Of a stretch of DNA of 64,000 nt, positions 45,056-51,466 are shown piece by piece. Numbering within the stretch: the first letter of the stretch is position 1; each line of letters starts with the position of its first letter. The stretch lies in assembly GCA_022827195.1 (NCBI GenBank), contig JAJDTL010000014.1, positions 1 to 64,000 of the forward strand, given 5' to 3'. Source of the DNA: Caldilineaceae bacterium. Lineage in GTDB: Bacteria > Chloroflexota > Anaerolineae > Caldilineales > Caldilineaceae. The translations under genes and the position numbers were made by a program. The notes beneath the pieces are model-generated. The model ran no database searches, was not told the DNA's origin, and saw only the letters and a list, made by a program, of their open reading frames with translations.

Positions 45056-45441
45056 GGCATGCTCGTGTCGAATCGTGCTTGCGCAGAGACTCACATCTCA
45101 AGCACGATTCGTGTTTTGACATCGCTTATCGTGTGTGAAACAGAATGGTGGCTCACTCTGGTAGAACACAACGTTCATCCAACAGTGCTCCGCAATACAG
45201 ACGAGCCTCAAACGGTCAGAAGCGATCTGGTCGATACAACACTCTGGTCCCGCATAATCATCCTCAGCAACCTAGTAGGTTTGCCAGAACTACACTTGAT
45301 CTGATTTACCTACCAACTGGCTTATCCGCTCTGCAAAGGACAAATCCGTCACTTACTGTGGCGGATTTGTCGCGCTTGCTGATCCTTAATCGCCTTGATA
45401 TGGTATATGCCTTACAAGCGACCACCCTGGAAATAACCGTC
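45056..45441. other. Gap after the PQQ-type gene
   Basis: 386 bp. A strong terminator occupies its start (45069-45115). The rest has an open frame in phase with the next gene (from 45145) but with Arg/Ser/His-rich, non-protein-like composition and no ribosome site, so I do not call it coding. Confidence 0.5.
45069..45117 (+). terminator. Intrinsic terminator after the PQQ-type gene
   Basis: CGAATCGTGCTTG (45069-45081) pairs perfectly with CAAGCACGATTCG (45099-45111), 13 pairs and a 17-nt loop, followed by TGTTTTG. Confidence 0.85.
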
Positions 45442-45804
45442 ATGACTTCACCAGAACAGACCACCCAAGATTCGGATAGAGAATACGGTGCACTCGTCAA
45501 GAAGGCGGGCGAAAACGCTAGGAATATACGACGCCTAAAGAATGAGTTAAGGGACTTGTCCAAAGAGTATGCTTGCTTGGCAAAACTCCTCGACCCCGAC
45601 ACGGGATCGTTTGATCACAGTTCCACAATGACAGCTTTCGTTAAGAAGACTCAAGAAAGCCCCCCAAAGTCCAAAGTATTCTCCATGCCAAACAATCCGG
45701 GAGAGCTGATTTGCAAAATCGCGAATCTGGAGCGAGAGACCGAGCAAATCATGGCAGAGATTCAGAAGATTGACCCTTGTTTTGACTTGGAAATTCCCTA
45801 TTGA
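45442..45804 (+). CDS. Hypothetical coiled-coil protein, 120 residues (cargo)
   Basis: Not recognised. ATG 45442 is chosen where protein-like composition begins (MTSPEQTTQDSDREYGALVK); the frame is open further upstream. Helical, heptad-rich segments: NARNIRRLKNELRDLSKEYA (about 34-53) and CKIANLERETEQIMAEIQK near the end, with a Ser/Pro-rich middle. Cytoplasmic. Its last 56 bp overlap the 3' end of the oppositely directed gene at 45749-46066. Confidence 0.55.
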   Translation: MTSPEQTTQDSDREYGALVKKAGENARNIRRLKNELRDLSKEYACLAKLLDPDTGSFDHSSTMTAFVKKTQESPPKSKVFSMPNNPGELICKIANLERETEQIMAEIQKIDPCFDLEIPY

Positions 45805-46066
45805 TCCAGTTCAGGTATTCTCTTGTCATTTTACCCTGCGTCTCAAGTTGAGACTCTAGCAAAGCGATATAACTCTTTACATGACTAAGTCTCCTTAGCC
45901 TCGCCGAATCACAGCTGTGCCGACGAGCCATTTCGCCAAGACGCTTGTTGTGGTATGACTCTTCGCTTGCCACTTCAATAGGATATTCTTGGTCGAGCGC
46001 GTTTGCGGTGCTTGAACAAGAGGATTCCGCGGCAGCCTGCACATCACCTTGTTGAAAGTCTGTCAT
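45749..46066 (-). CDS. Hypothetical protein, 105 residues (cargo)
   Basis: Not recognised. ATG 46066 has GGAGAGG about 9 nt upstream, which favours it over 46081. An N-terminal Gln/Ala/Ser-rich region is followed by a helical part: EESYHNKRLGEMARRHSCDS, ARLRRLSHVKSYIALLESQL and TREYLNWINREF. No membrane segment. Its 3' end overlaps the convergent coiled-coil gene; I cannot exclude that only one of the two is expressed. It shares the minus-strand direction with the DUF2513-like gene upstream. Confidence 0.5.
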   Translation of the reverse strand: MTDFQQGDVQAAAESSCSSTANALDQEYPIEVASEESYHNKRLGEMARRHSCDSARLRRLSHVKSYIALLESQLETQGKMTREYLNWINREFPSQNKGQSSESLP

Positions 46067-46125
46067 CTCGTGCCTCTCCATTTGGGAAGGGTTGCGTCAT
46101 TCAGTAGTCATCTCTATAGGCGCGA

Positions 46126-46494
46126 CTACCTTTCCGCAAACAGAGCGACTTTCAACGGCACGAGACTTTCCGGCCCGTCTTGCGCCAGAACGGTTTCGAT
46201 GGCTTCGGTCCATCTTTTCTCGTCTTTGGCGGCTTTCAGGAACCGCCAGCCCTGTTCCGTGATTCCAGTAGGTCGTGCGCCCAGTTTTTCTGAGTGCCAG
46301 TCCATCGATAATCTGGCCGTGATGAGTTTTGCGTTTACGAGTTTCTTGATGTTGTAGGAGATGTTTTCGGGCGCGTAGCCCTCAAAACAGAAGTGTTCAG
46401 ACAAGACAGGTGTTTTGTTGTCGTACAGCTCTTCGTAACGCAACATTATCATCCGGGCCAGTTCGAAATCTATTTCAATTCTGGCTGAGGTCAT
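46126..46494 (-). CDS. DUF2513-like winged-helix protein (cargo)
   Basis: 122 residues from ATG 46494 with AAGGATATCC upstream; the earlier ATG 46512 is less well placed. The pattern IEIDFELARMIMLRYEELYD, ENISYNIKKLVNAKLITARL and GARPTGITEQGWRFLKAAKDEKRW matches DUF2513, a short winged-helix family often found in phages and mobile elements (NI.YHI..L..AGLI and LT..G..FL..I.....W). Possibly a DNA-binding regulator of the element. Cytoplasmic. It heads a minus-strand pair with 45749-46066. Confidence 0.7.
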   Translation of the reverse strand: MTSARIEIDFELARMIMLRYEELYDNKTPVLSEHFCFEGYAPENISYNIKKLVNAKLITARLSMDWHSEKLGARPTGITEQGWRFLKAAKDEKRWTEAIETVLAQDGPESLVPLKVALFAER

Positions 46495-46873
46495 TGGATA
46501 TCCTTTCGCCAAGGAGAGTCATCTGTCTAACACATCATGCCACTTTCCGCCACTATTTTCCAGCAAATTGTGTAGTACATTTTGATGACGCCGAGGCGCG
46601 GCAGCTGACGGCGACCAAAGGGGCAGTGTGAAAGCGTGTGGGGTCGTTAGCCTGTCAGTACAACGTTTGAGGGGATGGGCGGCGGCAGGAAAACGCCAAA
46701 AGAAAGGGAACTACATACCTAGCTAGACCGTCTGAAAAGAAAGACCGGCGCGGTGCCGGCGCGCCGGTCCTTTAGCTGGATTCGCTTCTTTCCCCCCGAA
46801 AAGCGAGCGAATCCCTGTGAGTCTGCCAGATCGGGAGGGTGCCTGCACCTCGGTTTCTCTCTATCCGATATCG
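46495..46873. other. Non-coding gap with hairpins
   Basis: 379 bp. Contains two adjacent hairpins (46740-46773 and 46778-46814) and no protein-like frame. Confidence 0.55.
46735..46773 (-). terminator. Terminator of the coiled-coil gene at 46874
   Basis: On the minus strand AAAGGACCGGCGCG pairs with CGCGCCGGTCTTT (one bulged G) and is followed by CTTTTC. A second hairpin lies between it and the gene: GGATTCGCT at 46778-46786 with AGCGAATCC at 46806-46814. Confidence 0.65.
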
Positions 46874-47074
46874 TCATGTCAGCTCCTCGTATTGCTTCCC
46901 TAGTTCGTTCAGGATTTCTGTTATCTGTTTGTCCTGCTCGGACAAGAGAGTCAAGGCTGACTTCATGACGACTTCGACGCTGTCTAGCCTGCCTTCTACC
47001 CTTCCGAGTCTGTCCTCGATGTGTTGCAGGCGTCGGTCAATGCTTTCAAGGACCATGTTGCTGTTTTGGGTCAC
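46874..47074 (-). CDS. Small coiled-coil protein, 66 residues (cargo)
   Basis: GTG start at 47074, supported by CAGGAG about 8 nt upstream. Nearly the whole chain is one coiled coil: VLESIDRRLQHIEDRLGRVE, then GRLDSVEVVMKSALTLLSEQ and DKQITEILNELGKQYEEL. The repeating IDRRL/IEDRLGRVEGRLD heptads resemble small phage-type coiled-coil proteins that oligomerise. No membrane segment. Function unknown. Followed by a terminator at 46735-46773. Confidence 0.65.
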   Translation of the reverse strand: MTQNSNMVLESIDRRLQHIEDRLGRVEGRLDSVEVVMKSALTLLSEQDKQITEILNELGKQYEELT

Positions 47075-47184
47075 GATGCTGTCTCCTGACGCTGTGTCAC
47101 GACCGTCTTTTCAAAGGCGATTATATCGCAAACTAAACAGTGATTTTGCTGTGTGTCTTGTGGCGCGACTGGCGAGGCGAGGAG

Positions 47185-47277
47185 TTACTTAGGCAACAAC
47201 TGAATCAATGCGCCGATGCCTATAGCTTGTACGATACCTGTGATGATGACAATACGCATTGTTAGAGTGGAACCCAT
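47185..47277 (-). CDS. 30-residue membrane peptide, or detached C-terminus of the gene upstream (cargo)
   Basis: ATG 47277 gives MGSTLTMRIVIITGIVQAIG and GALIQLLPK, one hydrophobic helix. The frame upstream of the ATG stays open and coding-like (GQQLDSLARKEDVER) back to a TGA at 47326-47328, which is the stop codon of the 124-residue gene, in the same frame. So the peptide may be translated alone, by readthrough, or be the broken C-terminal anchor of that protein. A possible GAGG ribosome site is poorly spaced (about 11 nt). Confidence 0.45.
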   Translation of the reverse strand: MGSTLTMRIVIITGIVQAIGIGALIQLLPK

Positions 47278-47325
47278 GCGTTCTACATCCTCTTTCCTTG
47301 CTAGTGAATCTAGTTGCTGCCCACT

Positions 47326-47700
47326 TCATTCCCAAGGCAAAAGGCCCTTAGCTCTATTCTCAGCGTCTTTCAATTCTTTCCTTACCTTGTCCTTTTCAAC
47401 ATTAAGGTCATATGTGCGCTTTATGAGTTCTTTGACGTTTGGGTATGGCGATACGGGAAACTCTCTCGATCCTACCCTTTGGGTTTGTTCGCCTTTATGT
47501 CCTGCAATTGCAAAGACATCATCGTTGGCAAACAAGACAGGGTGAATAAGAGTTTCGGTTGACTTTAAGGCACCTGCAATGGCCTCAAGATGTTCTGCCA
47601 TTACAAGGCCCTCTTTCTTCGCCCTCTCTAATTTTGACTCCAACTCTGAAAGTTGAATGTGGAGTTGCCCCACTTGATAGACGTGTTCATCCGTACTCAT
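47326..47700 (-). CDS. Hypothetical coiled-coil protein, 124 residues (cargo)
   Basis: ATG 47700 has AGGAGG upstream; the frame extension to 47724 has none. Heptads in VGQLHIQLSELESKLERAKK near the start and in YDLNVEKDKVRKELKDAENR near the end flank a globular middle (LIHPVLFANDDVFAIAGHKG). Ends in GLLPWE and TGA, beyond which the same frame continues for 46 codons including a membrane helix (see 47185). An extended -10 promoter is visible at 47769-47777. Function unknown. Confidence 0.6.
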   Translation of the reverse strand: MSTDEHVYQVGQLHIQLSELESKLERAKKEGLVMAEHLEAIAGALKSTETLIHPVLFANDDVFAIAGHKGEQTQRVGSREFPVSPYPNVKELIKRTYDLNVEKDKVRKELKDAENRAKGLLPWE

Positions 47701-47768
47701 TATAAAAAACCTCCTGTAAAACACTACCTTTTTGCTGTTTTGTTCTTTGAATGAATCATGCTAGGCTG

Positions 47769-47777
47769 ATTGTACCA
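47769..47777 (-). promoter_or_regulatory. Extended -10 for the 47326-47700 gene
   Basis: Minus strand TGGTACAAT (TG at 47776-47777, TACAAT at 47769-47774), about 70 nt before the ATG. The -35 is weak (TAGTCA at 17-bp spacing). Confidence 0.45.
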
Positions 47778-47820
47778 CAGTGAGCAGTGTCTGACTACAA
47801 GTGAGAAGATCGATGAGTGG

Positions 47821-47903
47821 GCGCATTGCGCCCCCTTGTTGGGTTATGAGGGAAATGGACGCTGTGGTGACAACCATTCACCGTCTCACCAAGGGGGCAC
47901 CGC
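47821..47903 (+). ncRNA. Structured 5' leader B, ribosome site sequestered
   Basis: 47830-47838 (GCCCCCTTG) pairs with 47890-47898 (CAAGGGGGC). After one T/C mismatch (47839/47889), 47840-47843 (TGGG) pairs with 47885-47888 (CTCA). This is the fold of leader A at 40955-41041, with two helix pairs exchanged as whole pairs and a G-U replaced by G-C. AAGGGGG, the ribosome site of the gene starting at 47904, is inside the 3' arm. Confidence 0.65.
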
Positions 47904-48566
47904 ATGCGTCGAAGGCTGATGTGCTTCGCAGGAGTTGCGCTTGCCGCATTGGTTTTGATTGTTCCTCAAATCCTCTGGGCACAAGGTGAGCTAACTCTGG
48001 AGGGGTTGGCCGAGAAGGTCGATTTTCTGTTCGCGAGTAGAGAAGAATTCAATTCTCGCATTGCTGTTCTGGAGACCCGCACGGCACCTACGGCAACACC
48101 AACTCCCACACTTCAGCCTCTAACCGCTACTCCTCGCGCGACGGCTACCCGAAAACCGCCTACGTCTCAACCGACGGCGACCGCTATGTCGCAGTCGTGT
48201 CGTATGTCCGACGTGCCCGATCCGCCTCCCTACCACAAAGTTGTCAACTGTGAGGCGTGGGGCGTAACCTACAAACTCGTCACCTTGGCGTCGGGCCGGA
48301 CTGTTGACAATATGCTTCCCATGATCATACGGGAGTTCTATCCGCTCGTGGTGGACTCCGCCCGCAACTGCCGGGTGAGTCCGACGCGGTTGGGTGATCT
48401 GGTGTACCGGGGTTCTGAACAGATGAAGCGTTTGGGCAAGCCAACGGAGGGGTCCGCTATAGGATACCTATTGGGTGTTATGTCCGACAGGAATTTCACT
48501 ACTGTCGTCGACGAGTCCGGCGGCTGTGTGGAGGCTATCGTCGTTGTCATTATGACGGCTGAATAG
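47904..48566 (+). CDS. Secreted hypothetical protein, 220 residues (cargo)
   Basis: Signal peptide (FAGVALAALVLIVPQILWAQ), a short helical segment (GLAEKVDFLFASREEFNSRI), a Thr/Pro/Ala linker (~64-95), then an unknown C-terminal domain with four cysteines (SCRMSDVPDPPPYHKVVNCE; NCRVSPTRLGDL; ESGGCVEAIVV), which could form two disulfides. The build (signal, Thr/Pro linker, one domain) and the leader RNA match the SNase-like gene at 41042, though the C-terminal domains differ. Probably exported. Function unknown. Confidence 0.7.
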   Translation: MRRRLMCFAGVALAALVLIVPQILWAQGELTLEGLAEKVDFLFASREEFNSRIAVLETRTAPTATPTPTLQPLTATPRATATRKPPTSQPTATAMSQSCRMSDVPDPPPYHKVVNCEAWGVTYKLVTLASGRTVDNMLPMIIREFYPLVVDSARNCRVSPTRLGDLVYRGSEQMKRLGKPTEGSAIGYLLGVMSDRNFTTVVDESGGCVEAIVVVIMTAE

Positions 48567-48626
48567 ATCGAGTTTGACAGCGCAGATTGAGTCTAGTACA
48601 AACGCTAACAACCCGCGCGAGTGGGT

Positions 48627-49592
48627 TCAAAACCCCACCTTCTGCGGATACGCAGGCCCTCCGGCGATCAAGTCTTTGTAGCGTAGCTGCTTGCCCGTCA
48701 AGCCCTGCGCCATGTGGGCCATCTGGTCAATGGTGTCTGAGGGCCGGTCGTTGTGGCGACCCGCAAACTCCGCCACATATCGCTTGAGATGCTTTGGGCT
48801 TAGGTGATGATAGACGCCGTGATAACCCCTCTTGAGACCCGCCCAGAACGACTCCAGACCATTGACGTGCGCCTGATCGCGAACATACTGACTCACGCTA
48901 TGGCTGACGGACTCGTGCTCGTAGGGTAGTCCCTGATACGACTGGAGGTCGTCGGTGTAGACTACGCTGTCGGGGCTTGCGTGGTCGTGAACGATCCCGT
49001 GCAGTGTGGATTTTTTCGTGTTGGGCACAACCTGAGCACTTATGTGACCGCTATCCCGGTCTTTGACGCCAGCCACGATCTGCTTCCCTACCGTCCCGCG
49101 CCCAGCGTTCGTCTTTTTGTTCCCGTGCTTGTTCTTCTCTTTGCCACCGATATAGGTTTCGTCAACCTCCAGCGGTCCCGCATAGGTGGGCGTGCCCGTC
49201 GCCCAGGTCTCGCGGATACGGTGCGCCATGTGCCACGCCGTTTTCTGCGTGACGCCGATGTCCCGATGCAGTTTCATCGAGGAAGAACCTTTGATCTGCG
49301 TGGTCAGAATGTAGATCGCCAATGCCCACTTCTGGTATCCTACCTTGGACGACTGCATAACCGTGCCGTGCTTGACGGAAAAATACTTGCGGCAATCCTT
49401 GCACCAGTATTTCATCGTGGGGTGCTTGGCCTCGCTCACATTCTCGCCCCCACAGTGGGCGCACCGCACACCGTCCGGCCACCGGTTCTCTTCAAACCAC
49501 TTCTCGGCCGTTTCATCATCAGGGAACACGTTCAGCAGGTCAATCAGCGTCATGCCTTTTCGATAATGCTTTCCCGGTGCCGTCCCCGCCAT
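48627..49592 (-). CDS. IS1595-family transposase
   Basis: 321 residues, ATG 49592 with AAGGAG upstream. N-terminal zinc ribbon C44/C47/C64/C67 (CAHCGGENV...CKDCRKYFSVKHGTVM), a helix-turn-helix region (~85-130, GVTQKTAWHMAHRIRE), and the ISXO2-like DDE core: D144 in VDETYIGG, D214/D215 in VVYTDDLQSY and N244/E247 in HVNGLESFWAGLKRG. Full length with all catalytic residues, so likely active. It lies 79 bp from the right repeat and reads inward. Promoter at 49637-49665. Confidence 0.96.
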   Translation of the reverse strand: MAGTAPGKHYRKGMTLIDLLNVFPDDETAEKWFEENRWPDGVRCAHCGGENVSEAKHPTMKYWCKDCRKYFSVKHGTVMQSSKVGYQKWALAIYILTTQIKGSSSMKLHRDIGVTQKTAWHMAHRIRETWATGTPTYAGPLEVDETYIGGKEKNKHGNKKTNAGRGTVGKQIVAGVKDRDSGHISAQVVPNTKKSTLHGIVHDHASPDSVVYTDDLQSYQGLPYEHESVSHSVSQYVRDQAHVNGLESFWAGLKRGYHGVYHHLSPKHLKRYVAEFAGRHNDRPSDTIDQMAHMAQGLTGKQLRYKDLIAGGPAYPQKVGF

Positions 49593-49636
49593 CTGTAATC
49601 TCCTTACGAAACTGAGTATTCGTATTTATTGATTAC

Positions 49637-49665
49637 AGTATACATGATCTGCGAGAGACTGTCAA
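49637..49665 (-). promoter_or_regulatory. Transposase promoter
   Basis: Minus strand TTGACA (49660-49665), 17-bp spacer, TATACT (49637-49642): near-perfect consensus, 7 bp inside the right inverted repeat. Confidence 0.85.
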
Positions 49666-49671
49666 GGGGTT

Positions 49672-49696
49672 CTGTCTACTTTGGTATATAACTCCC
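49672..49696 (-). repeat. Right terminal inverted repeat
   Basis: Exact reverse complement of 40233-40257 over 25 bp. Outside it follows TTTGCTTA, the second copy of the target duplication. Confidence 0.95.
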
Positions 49697-49704
49697 TTTG
49701 CTTA
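49697..49704. repeat. Target-site duplication, right copy
   Basis: TTTGCTTA, identical to 40225-40232. Read on the minus strand it supplies the AAG CAA codons of the aldolase start. Confidence 0.93.
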
Positions 49705-49724
49705 AGTTCCCACCCGGTCATCAT
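49697..49724 (-). pseudogene. Detached 5' end of the HpaI aldolase gene
   Basis: Minus strand from ATG 49724 (or ATG 49721) reads M M T G W E L K Q before the transposon boundary, with CAGGAGGCAAA as ribosome site just upstream. It continues in frame into the aldolase at 40224 once the element and one octamer are removed. In the present state it reads into the inverted repeat and gives no useful product. Confidence 0.88.
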
Positions 49725-49826
49725 TTTGCCTCCTGATTGGCCTTGAGCGCTCAGGTCGCGGCAGCGTTTGACATCAGCGTATTCGATGAACAATCCGCCC
49801 GGAAATTCTCCTGAATTTCAGCCCTA

Positions 49827-49835
49827 TGCTACACT
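49827..49835 (+). promoter_or_regulatory. Extended -10-like element before the sugar-binding protein gene
   Basis: TGC TACACT (-10 at 49830-49835) followed by ATAGG; the same string with one change precedes the GH172 gene near 26685. About 115 nt before the ATG. Confidence 0.35.
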
Positions 49836-49949
49836 ATAGGTTGATGGGTTGACAATGCCACAATTATGCCATTTCGTACGCAATAGAATAGATACTCAAC
49901 AGCAGCCCAATTGCAGCCAAGATTCATGACCACAGGAGGCAGAAAAACC

Positions 49950-51329
49950 ATGCAGGAAAAAGGCTTCAGCCGCAGAGAGTTTCTTTCGCTGGCGGGCGCG
50001 ACCGGCGGCGCCGCCCTGCTCGCAGCCTGTCAGCCCGTATCCCCTGTTGCCGACGGCGGCATGGAAGCCGCCATGGAGCCGGTGACCGTCTCGGTCCAGT
50101 CCGGTTGGGAGACCAGCGGTGACACCGACATCTGGACGCCGAGCATCGCACTGTTCGATGAAAAGGGCACGCATATCTCGATCGAATTGATTGCCCTGCA
50201 CGTGACCCCTGAGGACACGATGACCGCGGTGGCCGGCGGCACCGCGCCCGATGTCTACCATCGCTACATCGGCGGCTTCGCCGAGCTGATGGCGCGCGGC
50301 GTTATGCTCCCGCTCGACGACCTGATCGCCAACGCCGAGGACTTCGATCCCGACATCTATCTCGGCTCACAGTGGGACAACGGCAGGTGGGACGGCGTAA
50401 CCTACGGCATCCCAGCCCTTGAGGGCGGGTCAATGCCCGCCATCTGCTGGCACAAGCACCTCATCGAAGAGGCCGGCGGCGACCCCGAGGTCGGCCCCAG
50501 GTCCTGGACCGAGATGCTCGAGTTGTCCCGCGCCCTCCTCCAATATGACGAAAACGGCAATCTCACGCGGGCCGGGTACGACTCCAAAGATTCATACGGT
50601 GGCACTGCTATCGCCTGGCCCGTACTTTTCGACGAAAACTACGTTTCCGAAGACAAGCGCACCTTTACTTTCGACACCGAAACCTGGGCAGACGGCCTCA
50701 ACACCGTCACGCAGTTCTGGATCGACGCCGGCGTCGACAAGATGGCGGCATTTGCCGAACAGTGGCAATACTGGGCCGGCTATCCCTCCAGCGGTTTCAA
50801 CAGCGCCAAGCGCGCCATGGTCACCGATGGCAACTGGCTGCCCGGCATGCTGCGCAGCATGGAAGAGGTGACCGGTGTCACCATGGACTCGATCGGTTAC
50901 GGCTTCCACCCCAACCTGAACGAGGGCTACAAAGCCATCGACTTCGGCACCGGGCATACGCTCTTCATGCCCAGGACCACCCAGGTCGCTGAAGACGCCC
51001 TCACGTTTATAATCCACATGACAAGCGTTGAAGTCGGCTTGTTGGAGTTCGAGATCCGCGCCGCCGCCATGTGGAGCAAACCGCTGCTCGACGTCATCGA
51101 TCTCTCCTCGGTGCCGGGTCTGCAGTGGTTCTTCGACGCACCGCTCGAAGCCGACAGGCTCTGGAGCCCGAAGGAATTCCTTACGCCCGTTCAGAATCAG
51201 GTCGAAGTCCTGTGGGTGCGGGCCTTCGAAGAAGTGATCGTCGGCGCCAAGTCGACCGAAGACGCTCTCTTCGACATCAATACCGAGCTTCAGCAGTCGC
51301 TGGACGAATACTGGGAGACCCAGGGCTAG
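49950..51329 (+). CDS. Tat-exported lipoprotein, family-1 sugar ABC solute-binding protein
   Basis: 459 residues from ATG 49950 (ACAGGAGGC upstream). Tat lipoprotein signal SRREFLSLAGATGGAALLAAC. Mature family-1 features: VTPEDTMTAVAGGTAPDVYH, YGIPALEGGSMPAICWHKHL and AWPVLFDEN. It should deliver a sugar or oligosaccharide to the permeases at 51467 and 52432; no ATPase gene is nearby, as usual for families sharing an MsmX/UgpC-type ATPase. Before the transposon landed, the aldolase/AtuA/PhyH operon began 225 bp upstream in the opposite direction, so the two may share regulation. Confidence 0.93.
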   Translation: MQEKGFSRREFLSLAGATGGAALLAACQPVSPVADGGMEAAMEPVTVSVQSGWETSGDTDIWTPSIALFDEKGTHISIELIALHVTPEDTMTAVAGGTAPDVYHRYIGGFAELMARGVMLPLDDLIANAEDFDPDIYLGSQWDNGRWDGVTYGIPALEGGSMPAICWHKHLIEEAGGDPEVGPRSWTEMLELSRALLQYDENGNLTRAGYDSKDSYGGTAIAWPVLFDENYVSEDKRTFTFDTETWADGLNTVTQFWIDAGVDKMAAFAEQWQYWAGYPSSGFNSAKRAMVTDGNWLPGMLRSMEEVTGVTMDSIGYGFHPNLNEGYKAIDFGTGHTLFMPRTTQVAEDALTFIIHMTSVEVGLLEFEIRAAAMWSKPLLDVIDLSSVPGLQWFFDAPLEADRLWSPKEFLTPVQNQVEVLWVRAFEEVIVGAKSTEDALFDINTELQQSLDEYWETQG

Positions 51330-51369
51330 GCTGTCGCTCGCTGGTCAAGCACAAGTGTGAACCCGAAAA

Positions 51370-51411
51370 GTCACGCCTTGAACCAGAGTCAAGGCGTGAC
51401 GTTTTCCTTTT
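51370..51411 (+). terminator. Attenuating hairpin between binding-protein and permease genes
   Basis: GTCACGCCTTGA (51370-51381) and TCAAGGCGTGAC (51389-51400) form 12 perfect pairs, followed by GTTTTCCTTTT. It should let the binding protein outnumber the permeases. A matching element is at 58231-58260 in the second locus. Confidence 0.88.
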
Positions 51412-51466
51412 GTGGGGCGCAGCCAGCCCAAGGCCCTGGAGCCCTTCCAGGACCATCAGTATAGGC

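Larger units (their letters stand above)
40233..49696 (-). mobile_element. IS1595-type cargo transposon, 9,464 bp
   Basis: Bounded by perfect 25-bp inverted repeats (40233-40257 and 49672-49696) and an 8-bp direct repeat on each side. The transposase gene (48627-49592) lies at the right end, reading inward, with its promoter 7 bp from the repeat. No internal copy of the repeat was seen left of the transposase gene, so the whole segment rather than a minimal insertion sequence is the unit. About 16 cargo genes are carried, visibly lower in GC than the flanks, mostly under 150 residues. IS1595-family elements with passenger genes are known; this cargo set is not one I recognise. Excision in silico restores the HpaI aldolase frame. 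Confidence 0.92.

Noticed and set aside
45145..45441. N-terminal extension of the coiled-coil protein at 45442
   Set aside because: Residues are Arg/His/Ser-rich and disordered-looking, with no ribosome site; composition becomes protein-like only after ATG 45442.
47326..47328. TGA as a selenocysteine codon
   Set aside because: No stem-loop of the bacterial SECIS type is evident just downstream and neither part resembles a selenoprotein family; nonsense mutation or readthrough is simpler.
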